From assembly GCA_023129325.1 (NCBI GenBank), contig JAGMCI010000042.1, positions 1 through 64,000 of the forward strand: DNA of 64,000 bases, in the 5' to 3' direction. The notes under the pieces are model-generated. The model did not search any database, was not told where the DNA came from, and saw only the letters and a list, made by a program, of their open reading frames with translations. A program made the translations under genes and the position numbers. The first letter of the stretch is position 1. Every line of letters begins with the position of its first letter. This document shows, in pieces, positions 17,633 through 25,836 of this stretch. The stretch is from Caldifarciminota bacterium. Its GTDB lineage: Bacteria > Hydrothermota > UBA3073 > JACQXS01 > JAGMCI01.

Positions 17633-18452
17633 AGTTGCAACCAATTCCAAGTCTTTCGCAACATTCTTTTGCTATCTGATTTGCAAATTCACAGGATTTC
17701 AGAGGATTATGGGTTTCCAGAAACTTAATTATAAAAGCACTTGAAAATGTATCGCCTGCCCCTGTGACATCTACAATCTTTGCTTTTTGAGATTTTACCC
17801 ATTTACATTTCTTATCGTAACAAACAAGACATCCTTTGTCCCCGAATGTAAAAATCACAACTTTCATTCCACCAGTTAATAAACTTTTGCCATATTCTTC
17901 ATAATTTTCACTTATTCCTAATGCTCTCACTTCTCTTTCATTAGCTTGTAAAATATCACAACACTTAATAATTCTTTTATCCACCTCTCCCCCACACACT
18001 AAGGAATGAACATCAATATATATTAATTTTTCAAAGTTATTTCTTAGCTGAACAATTTTATCTATTGGAATATCTTGACTTGATATAAAACTGACGAGTA
18101 ATAAATCTAAATCTGGAAACGGCTTAGGCAATGGGACCGGGTGAGGTTTATTTAATAGGATTTCTCGGCGTGTTGTTTTTGATATGTAATTAAGTTTAAC
18201 CTTGTATGTTGATTGTGAAAGAACTTTTATATAGTCCGTGGAAATATTAGGATATTTTTCAAAAAGAGAAAAAAGTTGGGAAGCTTTATCCTTTCCTATC
18301 CAGGTAATTGGGTATATTTGATGTGAGGATAAACTTGCCAAGGTAAGCACATTATAAGTAATTCCCCCAAAAGACTCTATCTTCTCACTATCGGGAAAGA
18401 CAATATAATCATAGCATATAGAACCTAATACACCAATTTTTCTAATCTTCAT
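17625..18452 (-). CDS. PfkB-family carbohydrate/nucleoside kinase
   Basis: 275 residues. N-terminal GVLGSICYDYIVFPDSEKIE and SFGGITYNVLTLA bind the sugar; the C-terminal VDVTGAGDTFSSAFI holds the catalytic GAGD. It phosphorylates a small hydroxyl-bearing substrate with ATP; the family ranges over ribose, fructose and nucleosides, and the sequence does not decide. It is on the short side for the family. Repeats of the GGTTGAAGC...GCTTCAACC type flank both ends (17600-17632 and 18483-18562). Its C-terminal codons (CNYG) run into such a repeat. Confidence 0.82.
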   Translation of the reverse strand: MKIRKIGVLGSICYDYIVFPDSEKIESFGGITYNVLTLASLSSHQIYPITWIGKDKASQLFSLFEKYPNISTDYIKVLSQSTYKVKLNYISKTTRREILLNKPHPVPLPKPFPDLDLLLVSFISSQDIPIDKIVQLRNNFEKLIYIDVHSLVCGGEVDKRIIKCCDILQANEREVRALGISENYEEYGKSLLTGGMKVVIFTFGDKGCLVCYDKKCKWVKSQKAKIVDVTGAGDTFSSAFIIKFLETHNPLKSCEFANQIAKECCERLGIGCNYG

Positions 18453-18482
18453 TTGTAGTATATAATATTGTTAAAGCTCTTT

Positions 18483-18562
18483 AAGGTTGAAGCAGAGGCT
18501 TCAACCTACCCTCTATAAAAGGCTTCAACCTACCCCTGAATTGATTTAGAGGCTTCAATCTA
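18483..18562. repeat. Cluster of three family E elements
   Basis: Three copies of GGCTTCAACCTACCC-type sequence, the first as a full palindrome TTGAAGCAGAGGCTTCAA. They sit between nnrDE and the PfkB gene. Confidence 0.6.
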
Positions 18563-20116
18563 CTCTATAATCGTAAATCCACTTTTCTTTAGTTTCTTAA
18601 TTGCTTCTGGGATGGCATTCATTATATCACCTGCTATTGTTGAATATTCAGTTAACTTTTCAGCTGCAATTTCTCCTGAAAGACCGTGAATATAGACACC
18701 AAGTCTTGCTGAATCAATTAGAGAAAGTCCTTGTGCCAAAAGACCTGCTATTATACCGGTTAATACATCCCCAGAACCAGCTGATGCAAGACCTGAGTTA
18801 TAAACAGGATTAAGATATTTAATATCTTTTGAGGCTATTATAGTTGGTGCTCCTTTAAGGATAAAAGTGACTCCAAGTTTCTTTGCAAATTGAAATGCTA
18901 TATCAATTCTTTTATGCTGAATGTCAGACACTGTAAGACCTATAAGTTTTGATAACTCACCAGGATGTGGAGTAATTATTAAAGGAGCTTTAATTTTTTT
19001 AAAAGTTTCTAAGGTTAGGTTATTTATTCCATCAGCGTCAATTACAAGCGGAACACTGATTTCAGGAACTAATTTCTGAACCAACATTTTGGTTTCAACA
19101 TGAGTTGATAAACCAGGTCCTATTGCAACCACCGTTGCTTCTTTTATCTCTTTTATTATTTTATTCAGTGCATTTACTGAAAGTGTTCCATCTTTTGTTT
19201 CTGCTAATGGCACAGTTATAACTTCTGTGACTTTTTGCTCAAGGATTGGATTAAGGGACTCAGGGATACCAAGTCTAACAAGTCCAGCTCCAATCTTCAA
19301 TGCAGACAGTGAAGTAAGAGCGGCTGCTCCTGTCATACCGCGAGACCCAGCAACTATAAACACTTTTCCAAATGTTCCTTTATGAGAATTTCCGGGGCGT
19401 TCGGGAAGTAAATTTATTAATTCCGGGGCTTCAAGTAATTCTAAATTGATATTTTCCCATAGTTTTGGTGGCACTCCTATATCAATAACATACACATCTC
19501 CGGCATAATCTTTCCCTGGATAAAGAAATAATCCACTTTTTGGCAAGCACATTGTTCCTGTAAAATCTGCTTTTATACAGACTCCTTCTATACTGCCATC
19601 TTGAGCATTCAGTCCAGACGGAACATCAATAGCAAGGACAGGAATATCTATTTTATTCATAATATTTATCACATTTTCTGCTATTCCTTTTACTTTACCC
19701 TTAAATCCAGTTCCAAATATAGCATCTACAAGCAAGTCAGATTTAAGACATTCCTGTTCAAACATAAGAATGTCTTTTTTAGTTTTCAGTTCCTTAATCT
19801 CAAAACCTGATTTTAAGAGAATATCAAGATTTAGACAAGCATCGCCTTTTATTTCCTGAATTTTCCCGAGCAAGAAAACACCTATATCTGCACCATTATT
19901 TAACAAGTGTCTTGCAAGCACAAAGCCATCTCCCCCATTATTTCCTTTACCACAAATTATGCCAACTTTCAAGCCTTTTATCTGTTCAGCTTCTTCCTGA
20001 ATTATTTCAAATAGTCCAAGTCCAGCATTTTCCATCAACACAGCTCCTGAGATACCAAGCCCTTTTATTGCCTTTTCATCTATTTTCTTCATTTCTTCTG
20101 GTGTTACAAGTTTCAT
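18560..20116 (-). CDS. nnr: Bifunctional NAD(P)HX epimerase/dehydratase
   Basis: 518 residues, full length for the fused enzyme. The N-terminal epimerase domain (about 1-215) shows GISGAVLMENAGLG, GKGNNGGDGFVLARHL and AIDVPSGLNAQDG. The C-terminal ADP-dependent dehydratase (about 225-510) shows HKGTFGKVFIVAGSRGMTGA, IGPGLS, IITPHPGEL and ASAGSGDVLTGIIAGLL. It repairs hydrated NADH and NADPH. A Shine-Dalgarno GAGGAGGTGA precedes the ATG. Confidence 0.93.
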   Translation of the reverse strand: MKLVTPEEMKKIDEKAIKGLGISGAVLMENAGLGLFEIIQEEAEQIKGLKVGIICGKGNNGGDGFVLARHLLNNGADIGVFLLGKIQEIKGDACLNLDILLKSGFEIKELKTKKDILMFEQECLKSDLLVDAIFGTGFKGKVKGIAENVINIMNKIDIPVLAIDVPSGLNAQDGSIEGVCIKADFTGTMCLPKSGLFLYPGKDYAGDVYVIDIGVPPKLWENINLELLEAPELINLLPERPGNSHKGTFGKVFIVAGSRGMTGAAALTSLSALKIGAGLVRLGIPESLNPILEQKVTEVITVPLAETKDGTLSVNALNKIIKEIKEATVVAIGPGLSTHVETKMLVQKLVPEISVPLVIDADGINNLTLETFKKIKAPLIITPHPGELSKLIGLTVSDIQHKRIDIAFQFAKKLGVTFILKGAPTIIASKDIKYLNPVYNSGLASAGSGDVLTGIIAGLLAQGLSLIDSARLGVYIHGLSGEIAAEKLTEYSTIAGDIMNAIPEAIKKLKKSGFTIIE

Positions 20117-20149
20117 TTCACCTCCTCTAAAACCCTAATTTTATCACAG

Positions 20150-20346
20150 AATCACAGAAATGAGCCAGAGGCTCATCCCTGCCCGACGGACGGCAGGCGG
20201 GCACCTCTGGTGGAAAAGTAGCCGAACCCTTTAGGGTTCGCTAAACATCCCGATAAAATCGGGACGGCTACTTGAATTAAATACAATTTCTGTGTTTCCC
20301 TCATGGAGTTTATCCCGCAAAATGCGGGATGTTTCCGTGATTTTTT
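20150..20346. repeat. Nested palindromic element cluster, 197 bp
   Basis: Outer arms ATCACAGAAATGAG-like (20150) and its partner near 20290-20340 enclose CTCATCCCTGCCCGACGGAC..., GTAGCCGAACCC...GGGTTCG, CCCGATAAAATCGGG and ATCCCGCAAAATGCGGGAT palindromes. An open frame on the minus strand here is repeat-derived and not a gene. Confidence 0.6.
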
Positions 20347-20365
20347 ATTTCTCAATAGCCTCTTT

Positions 20366-21220
20366 TTATTCTATTACTTCCATTTCAAGGATTCTATCTA
20401 ATCTAAAAGTACGCCGTTCTCCCCTTAATAAGCAATTTGCTATTAAATATGTATAATCTTGATAAGGAATTATCTCAATCGGCTCTATGGTTCGGACAGT
20501 TTCTTCTCCCTCAGCTGAGACATATCTGAGTTTAAGTTTCTTTTTACTTTTAACAGACTCCTCCACTTCAGGAGGTAATATTATTTCACCATAAGTAGGA
20601 AAAACAAATGACCCTCCTTGTAATTCCAACAGGTCGTAAAGAGTATTAACTCCTCTATCTTTAAAATTTTTAAGGAAAGCATAAAAGATTTCCTTTGTTA
20701 TTTTTGTATCTCCAAGTGCTCTATGTTGATTATAAGTATCTATGCCAAAATAGGAAGCAATTTTCCCTAAACTATTTCCAGGGAAATTATAATGTGCCCG
20801 AGCTAATGTAAGAGTGTCAATAACAAAGTTATTAGGAAAAGGAATTCCTAAATTATGCAAATGTGACCCAATAAACTCTAAATCAAACGGTGCATTATGA
20901 GCTACAATTACTGAGCCCTTTATGAAATCAAAAAAGTCATTTACAATCTGGCTAAATAAAGGAGCATTCTTAACCATATTAGCAGTAATTTTATTAACAT
21001 TAAAAGCTCCTGGAGAAATAGGCCTACAAGGGTTTATTAGAGTCTCATAAGAATCTATAATCTTGCCATTCTTGGCTTTCAGGAGTCCAATCTCACATAT
21101 CCTATCCCCATACTGTGGATGCAGCCCAGTAGTTTCCAAATCAAGGAAAATAAAGGTAATTTTAAGTAGAGGCGTATTGCAATACGTCCCTACCTGTGTT
21201 TTTATTTTATTAAATTGCAT
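20366..21220 (-). CDS. DEDDh exonuclease (DnaQ/epsilon-like) fused to a WYL domain
   Basis: 284 residues from ATG 21220 (an earlier in-frame ATG at 21247 lies inside the RAYT gene). The exonuclease core has all acidic residues: FLDLETTGL near 25, AHNAPFDLEF near 105, and HRALGDTKIT near 165. The C-terminal 70 residues (LKLRYVSAEGEETVRTIEP, YLIANCLLRGERRTFRLDRI) are a WYL domain, normally a ligand-sensing regulator of transcription or defence enzymes. Residues 10-18 (VGTYCNTPL) come from a family A palindrome just before the first catalytic strand. It follows the RAYT gene by 2 bp. Possible DNA repair, proofreading or nucleic-acid-sensing nuclease. Confidence 0.8.
   Translation of the reverse strand: MQFNKIKTQVGTYCNTPLLKITFIFLDLETTGLHPQYGDRICEIGLLKAKNGKIIDSYETLINPCRPISPGAFNVNKITANMVKNAPLFSQIVNDFFDFIKGSVIVAHNAPFDLEFIGSHLHNLGIPFPNNFVIDTLTLARAHYNFPGNSLGKIASYFGIDTYNQHRALGDTKITKEIFYAFLKNFKDRGVNTLYDLLELQGGSFVFPTYGEIILPPEVEESVKSKKKLKLRYVSAEGEETVRTIEPIEIIPYQDYTYLIANCLLRGERRTFRLDRILEMEVIE
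21166..21193. repeat. Family A palindrome in the exonuclease-WYL gene
   Basis: 28 bp with two differences from the consensus (GTAGAGG and CGTCCC), translated VGTYCNTPL. Confidence 0.8.
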
Positions 21221-21222
21221 TG

Positions 21223-21804
21223 TTATTTTCCCTTTCCATACAACCATTCATCAAATTCATCTGTACCTATGCGGGCTGGATTTTCCCTATCAAGTTCCCA
21301 TTTTAACGGATTATAATGAATATATTCTTGGATACGATTCAATGAATGCTTGTTTCGAATAATATGTTCGTAATAATTTCGTTGCCAGAATTTTCCTAAT
21401 GTATTGATATTGTTTTGCCTAATGTATCTCAACCATTTCGTTATACAAATTGATTTATACGAGCCTATAATTTCTCCTACTGTAGGGGCAACCCTTGCGG
21501 TTGCCCCACTGAGATTTAGGGCAGGGGCAAGCCCTGCCCCTACATTGGAATCTGTATCAACAATAAAAATAATTCCATGTATATGGTTAGGCATTATTAC
21601 AAACTCGTCTAACTCAATATTAGGAAACCGGTCTGGCAATTTTTGCCATTGTCCTAACACAATGGCTTTCAATTCTGGATATTGTTCAAAATACATTTCC
21701 TGATTATATGTGCAAATTGTTACAAAATACGCACCGGATTGCGAATAATCATATTCCTTTAACCGAATTGACTTCCTTTGTTTTTCAGAGTCGAGTCTTA
21801 TCAT
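21223..21804 (-). CDS. REP-associated tyrosine transposase (RAYT)
   Basis: 193 residues. Y1 transposase fold: RLKEYDYSQSGAYFVTICTY, the HUH motif in MPNHIHGIIF near 72, and the nucleophile region NYYEHIIRNKHSLNRIQEYI near 150, closing with YIHYNPLKW. RAYTs cut single-stranded DNA at REP palindromes. Residues 88-107 (starting VGAGLAPALN) are read from two palindromic elements at 21482-21543, inserted between the HUH strand and the Tyr helix. The ATG overlaps the upstream nuclease gene by 4 nt. No matching insertion-sequence ends are seen, as is usual for domesticated RAYTs. Confidence 0.88.
   Translation of the reverse strand: MIRLDSEKQRKSIRLKEYDYSQSGAYFVTICTYNQEMYFEQYPELKAIVLGQWQKLPDRFPNIELDEFVIMPNHIHGIIFIVDTDSNVGAGLAPALNLSGATARVAPTVGEIIGSYKSICITKWLRYIRQNNINTLGKFWQRNYYEHIIRNKHSLNRIQEYIHYNPLKWELDRENPARIGTDEFDEWLYGKGK
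21482..21543. repeat. Two palindromes inside the RAYT gene
   Basis: GTAGGGGCAACC...GGTTGCCCC at 21482-21507 and GGGCAGGGGCAAGCCCTGCC plus CCTAC at 21519-21543. The whole 62-bp block is bounded by inverted GTAGGGGCA and TGCCCCTAC. Confidence 0.75.
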
Positions 21805-22739
21805 TTCTTGTTGGAATAATAATTTCTTCCTTTATCTGTAATCTCCCATATCCCTTCAGGAGAATTTTTCTTTAACAAACCTTTTCCTATCATCGCAAAT
21901 CTCTCCCATCCTATAGCAGAACTCCACCTTATAGGACCTGAAGGGAGTTTTTCACAGTCTGCAGGAGTTAGTCTATCTCTCATTTTGTTTTTGACCTGTT
22001 CTTTAATATCCTTGACCTTTCCACTTCCTCCCATTTTAATTAAAGCTTCTAAAATAGGAATGAGATATTCCTTTTGAGAAGTCATCTTTTCCTTTTTCCC
22101 TTTTTCTTTTAGGTTTTCAGGTATTCCTTTTTTGACTACAGACTCAAATAAGGGTTCAAACAGATGTACATAGACATTTTCAGTTCCTTTTCTCACAAAA
22201 GTCTTGAATTCAACAATTTTTGCATTCTCATCTGCCCCATGAATGGATTCCTCCATTCTCTTGCCATCTTCGCCAGTCATATTATCAATTATGACTACAA
22301 TTTCTGGAGGTTCATCATAGATTAATTCTAAGAATGTTGGAATATCCTTACAATAGTAATTAACTTCTGCCTTCTCTTTATAATCGAGATTACCTATTTC
22401 TTTACGAATAGCAGTCCGTATCTCTTTCTGGGTCTTAGGATTTCTAACGGCATTTTTGTAGTTAACTATCTGACCAGCTATGCGTCTTATTGCATCATCT
22501 CCAAGCAATTTTAATTCTACTATATACCATTCCTTATTTTTAAAGTCAACCACAAAACCATCAGGAATTGAGCGATTGCCAGCAAGAGATTCCATTCCAC
22601 GCTTGGCAAAATATATACAAGCAGGTCCAAAGATATCCTTTACATAGTTTTTAATCATTGGCTCAAATTTCGTTGGTTCTGGTTCAGGACGCTTTAGTAT
22701 ATATTTTACCCCATCTTTAATCAATATTTCTTTACCCAT
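21801..22739 (-). CDS. PD-(D/E)XK nuclease-like protein with C-terminal Mrr_N-like winged helix
   Basis: 312 residues. The N-terminal half has a PD-(D/E)XK pattern: IPDGFVVDFKNKEWYIVELK near 58-78, with Asp and Glu-x-Lys in place. The C-terminal 95 residues (YLIPILEALIKMGGSGKVKD, PIRWSSAIGWERFAMIGKGL, GIWEITDKGRNYY) resemble the Mrr N-terminal winged helix that reads modified or specific DNA. In Mrr itself that domain is N-terminal, so the order here is reversed. It overlaps the RAYT gene by 4 nt and so may share its transcript. Candidate DNA-targeting or defence nuclease; catalytic activity is an inference. Confidence 0.65.
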   Translation of the reverse strand: MGKEILIKDGVKYILKRPEPEPTKFEPMIKNYVKDIFGPACIYFAKRGMESLAGNRSIPDGFVVDFKNKEWYIVELKLLGDDAIRRIAGQIVNYKNAVRNPKTQKEIRTAIRKEIGNLDYKEKAEVNYYCKDIPTFLELIYDEPPEIVVIIDNMTGEDGKRMEESIHGADENAKIVEFKTFVRKGTENVYVHLFEPLFESVVKKGIPENLKEKGKKEKMTSQKEYLIPILEALIKMGGSGKVKDIKEQVKNKMRDRLTPADCEKLPSGPIRWSSAIGWERFAMIGKGLLKKNSPEGIWEITDKGRNYYSNKK

Positions 22740-22744
22740 TTTTA

Positions 22745-22848
22745 CACCCCCTCTAAGCCACTGATAAACACAGATATAGACACGGAATTACACGGAAAAG
22801 AAAGGCTCTGTGTAATCCTGAAATAAATCTGTGCAATCTGTGGCTTTT
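22745..22848. repeat. Intergenic inverted repeat of the ACACAGAT type
   Basis: GCCACTGATAAACACAGAT is mirrored by ATCTGTGCAATCTGTGGC about 60 bp later, a long imperfect hairpin between the nuclease and alcohol dehydrogenase genes. No promoter or gene is seen. Confidence 0.55.
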
Positions 22849-23958
22849 TCACAATGCTTGATTATAAATATTTGCTATGTCTTCTTTAGTTACTTTCTTT
22901 AAGGTTACTTTTAAATTTCTTCTGCCCCAGGCGTCTTGGACAAAGTTGGGTATATCATTTGATGTTATTCCATAATCTTTCATAGATGTTGATATGCCTA
23001 AATCATTTACAAATTTGTTAATAACATCTAAATCTTTACCACTAAATATTTCAATAATCTTAGAGATTTTGGTTCTTTGTGTATCATTCAAAAACTCAAG
23101 GACATAAGGCAGTAATATTCCATTTGCTCTGCCATGTGGTATATTATAAAGTGTAGTAAGCGGGTATCCAAGTGCGTGCAAAATTATTGTTTTTGTCTGG
23201 GCTATTACAAGTCCGGCGAGCATAGATGCGTAAAGCATTTGAGTTCTTGCTTCTATATCTTCACCATTTAAAGCAACTCTTGGCAGCCATTCTTTTATTA
23301 TCTTAATAGCTCTTATGGCTAAAAGAGTAGAAATTGGAGTTGCCTCTTTTGAGAGATATCCTTCAATAGCATGTGTTAATGCATCTATACCTGTATTTAT
23401 AGTAATTTCTTCAGGCATTGAGATTGTAAGTTCAGGGTCAAGGAGAGCAATTGTTGGAAATATTTTTGGATTTGAATATGCCCTTTTAGTATTTGAGCAT
23501 ATAAGCACTGCATATTGAGTAACTTCAGACCCAGTTCCAGCAGTAGTAGGAATTGCAACAATAGGAAGAGGAGAATTTAAAGATTTTTCCCCTTTTATAT
23601 AGTCTTCCATTTTGCCGTCATTTTTTGCAAGTAAGGCAATGCATTTTGTGGCATCTATTACACTTCCTCCTCCAAGTCCGATAACAAGGTCAGGGGATTT
23701 TTCTCTTGCAAACCCAGCTCCTTTATTTATAGTTTGAATACTTGGATTTTGTTCTACTTTATCAAATATAAAAGTTGATTTATTTAATTTCTTAAAAGAA
23801 GTTTTAAGAAAATCTAAGGAACCATTCTTCTTGGAAGAATGTTTTCCTGTTACTATTAGAATTCTTTCTATATTAGGGGGTAAAAAATTTGACAGGTCCT
23901 TAAGTTTACCTTTCCCAAATATTATTTGAGTAGGTAAATAATGTTTAAATTCTTTCAT
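22849..23958 (-). CDS. Iron-containing alcohol dehydrogenase
   Basis: 369 residues. Group III dehydrogenase: NAD-binding GLGGGSVIDATKCIALL near 94, IPTTAGTGSEVTQYAV near 135, and metal-binding residues in GIDALTHAIEGYLS, HALGYPL and NIPHGRANGI. It interconverts an alcohol or diol with its aldehyde; the substrate (butanol, 1,2-propanediol or other) cannot be told. The start overlaps the GTPase gene by 4 nt, making it the last gene of the queuosine-region transcript, with no evident link to that pathway. Confidence 0.9.
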   Translation of the reverse strand: MKEFKHYLPTQIIFGKGKLKDLSNFLPPNIERILIVTGKHSSKKNGSLDFLKTSFKKLNKSTFIFDKVEQNPSIQTINKGAGFAREKSPDLVIGLGGGSVIDATKCIALLAKNDGKMEDYIKGEKSLNSPLPIVAIPTTAGTGSEVTQYAVLICSNTKRAYSNPKIFPTIALLDPELTISMPEEITINTGIDALTHAIEGYLSKEATPISTLLAIRAIKIIKEWLPRVALNGEDIEARTQMLYASMLAGLVIAQTKTIILHALGYPLTTLYNIPHGRANGILLPYVLEFLNDTQRTKISKIIEIFSGKDLDVINKFVNDLGISTSMKDYGITSNDIPNFVQDAWGRRNLKVTLKKVTKEDIANIYNQAL

Positions 23959-24962
23959 AGATGGAATTCTATTACATCTCCTTCTTTAAGTATATAATCT
24001 CTTTCTACCATCTGACCATCAAATTTATTTGACCCCCAAAGTCTAGCATATTTTAATTCACCGACAAAATCTTTATGAATATCCCTTGCGGCATCAATAA
24101 CTCTACTTCCCTTTGGCAAAACAATTGGTTCATTCATATCTGGTTTCTCACCAGGTGCTTTAGTATATACCCTGATAATATTTAAGGATTGGTAGATTTT
24201 ATTTTTTAACTCTTGCAACCCTGTTTTTCTTTCTGCGGAAATAGCTATAATTGGAATATTGGGATATTTATTTTTTAATTTGTCAAAATTTTCATTTACA
24301 TGAGGTAAATCAATTTTATTTCCAATAATAATTGCTTTTTTAAAAACATACTCAATTGATGGTTCTGGGGGTATAAAGGTTTCTATTATAATTTTTATCT
24401 TTTCTAATCTTTCTGTGATTGTTGACAGGCTGGAAGCCTGTCTTACTGCATAATTGCTAACAGGCTGGAAGCCTGTCCTACTTAAATCTACTACAAACAA
24501 AAGTATATCAGCTGGTCTTACAATATCTGATAACCATTTAAGCATAAAGTCATGATTAATAGCTGGTGTATCAACAAGCTGAATTTGAATATTTTTAAAT
24601 TCCATCATTCCAATTATAGGAGCATTGGTAGTAAATGGATAAGATGCAACTTCAGGAGTTGCATTTGTAAGTGCTTTTAGGATTTGCGATTTTCCTGTAT
24701 TTGCCAAACCAAGTAATACTAATTGGGCTACTCCCTCTTTATTTATATGATAGGTATGTCTTCTTTTAGTATGTTTTTTTTGCATTTCTTTATTTAATTT
24801 AGATATCCTGGCTCTAAGGTCTGCTTGCAATTTATCAGTTCCTTTATGATGTGGCATTATACCAAGCATTTCTCTAAGAATTTCTATTTTTTCACGAGGG
24901 TTTGCAGTTAATCTATATCTTGCTTCTGCCTCAAAATACTGTGGTGGTAAATTAGCAGGCAT
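23955..24962 (-). CDS. DRG/OBG-type GTPase with TGS domain
   Basis: 335 residues. G1 LGLANTGKSQILKAL near 84, G3 VDTPA, G4 GNKIDLP, and a C-terminal TGS domain (about 270-335, VLPKGSRVIDAARDIHKDF). The family includes archaeal/eukaryotic DRG and bacterial Obg relatives acting on ribosomes. Residues 161-180 (starting RTGFQPVSNYAV) are encoded by two copies of one palindromic element, inserted right after VVDLS between G3 and G4. It overlaps folE2 by 1 nt and the dehydrogenase by 4 nt. Confidence 0.87.
   Translation of the reverse strand: MPANLPPQYFEAEARYRLTANPREKIEILREMLGIMPHHKGTDKLQADLRARISKLNKEMQKKHTKRRHTYHINKEGVAQLVLLGLANTGKSQILKALTNATPEVASYPFTTNAPIIGMMEFKNIQIQLVDTPAINHDFMLKWLSDIVRPADILLFVVDLSRTGFQPVSNYAVRQASSLSTITERLEKIKIIIETFIPPEPSIEYVFKKAIIIGNKIDLPHVNENFDKLKNKYPNIPIIAISAERKTGLQELKNKIYQSLNIIRVYTKAPGEKPDMNEPIVLPKGSRVIDAARDIHKDFVGELKYARLWGSNKFDGQMVERDYILKEGDVIEFHL
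24424..24446. repeat. Family F element, copy 1, in the GTPase gene
   Basis: GACAGGCTGGAAGCCTGTC followed by TTAC, read on the minus strand as RQASSLS. Confidence 0.75.
24459..24481. repeat. Family F element, copy 2, in the GTPase gene
   Basis: AACAGGCTGGAAGCCTGT followed by CCTAC, read as RTGFQPV, a different frame from copy 1. Confidence 0.75.
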
Positions 24963-25732
24963 TATTTTTTTTCAATAAATGCATAGGCATCGTGGTTATG
25001 GATACTTTCGTAACTTTCTGTTTCAACTGAATACCAAATTACATCTTTTTCTCTATTCAATTTTTCAGCCACATTACGCACAACATCCTCAACAAATACA
25101 GGATGGTTATACGCATATTGAGTTACATACTTTTCATCTTCTCTTTTTAACAAGGTATAAAGAGAAGATGAAGCACATTTTTCAATAAGAGCTACCAGGT
25201 CTTCAATCCAAAAGAATCCATGAAATCTAATAAATACAATTATTTTTCCTCTTTGATTATGCGCTCCTTTTTTCACAAGTTCTTTTGAGCAAGGGCAAAG
25301 TGTAGCTATTGGAACAGCGACTCCAAGTTTAAAATGAAACCCATCTTGTTTTGAGAGGGAGGATGTAAATTTACATTCATATTCCATAAGACTTTTGACT
25401 TTTGAAACTGGGGCTTCTTTTTCAATAAAATAAGGGAATTCTATCTCCATATGTGCTGATTGGGCATCAAATTTTTTCATTGTTTCTTTTAGAATAGCTT
25501 TCATATTTTTCATAGCAATTTCATTTCTGTATTTATTAAGTATTTCAATAAATCTACTCATATGGGTTCCGCGGAAGTGGTGAGGGAGTGAAACATACAT
25601 ATTAATATTTGCAACAGTATGCTGTTCTGCCATTCTTTTATCAAAAACTTTTATAGGATATTTAAGGTTCTTTATTCCTACTTTATCTATTTCAAGATGC
25701 CTTTTATCAATTTCGTTTTGTATATCACGCAT
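24962..25732 (-). CDS. folE2: GTP cyclohydrolase I type 2 (FolE2)
   Basis: 256 residues, full length. QHTVANINMYVSLPHHFRGT and HMSRFIEILNKY form the family N-terminal block; the catalytic Cys is in ATLCPCSKEL near 142. It turns GTP into 7,8-dihydroneopterin triphosphate. It sits 104 bp after queC in the same direction, so here it probably feeds the queuosine pathway (QueD substrate) as well as or instead of folate. FolE2 replaces the zinc-dependent FolE in many bacteria and works with other metals. Confidence 0.93.
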   Translation of the reverse strand: MRDIQNEIDKRHLEIDKVGIKNLKYPIKVFDKRMAEQHTVANINMYVSLPHHFRGTHMSRFIEILNKYRNEIAMKNMKAILKETMKKFDAQSAHMEIEFPYFIEKEAPVSKVKSLMEYECKFTSSLSKQDGFHFKLGVAVPIATLCPCSKELVKKGAHNQRGKIIVFIRFHGFFWIEDLVALIEKCASSSLYTLLKREDEKYVTQYAYNHPVFVEDVVRNVAEKLNREKDVIWYSVETESYESIHNHDAYAFIEKK

Positions 25733-25836
25733 ACTATAAAATCAGTTTAAAATTAGCAATTACCAATTAGCATTTTAAAATGGCATTGTTTATTTGCCTT
25801 CGACGGCTCATCAGCTCTTCTATTTTTCCCACTTTT

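Noticed and set aside
20173..20355. Minus-strand open frame in the nnrDE-exonuclease gap
   Set aside because: It reads through nested repeats only.
21223..21804. RAYT as an active IS200/IS605 insertion sequence
   Set aside because: No left or right end hairpins of an IS and no tnpB were found; length and motif spacing fit RAYT.
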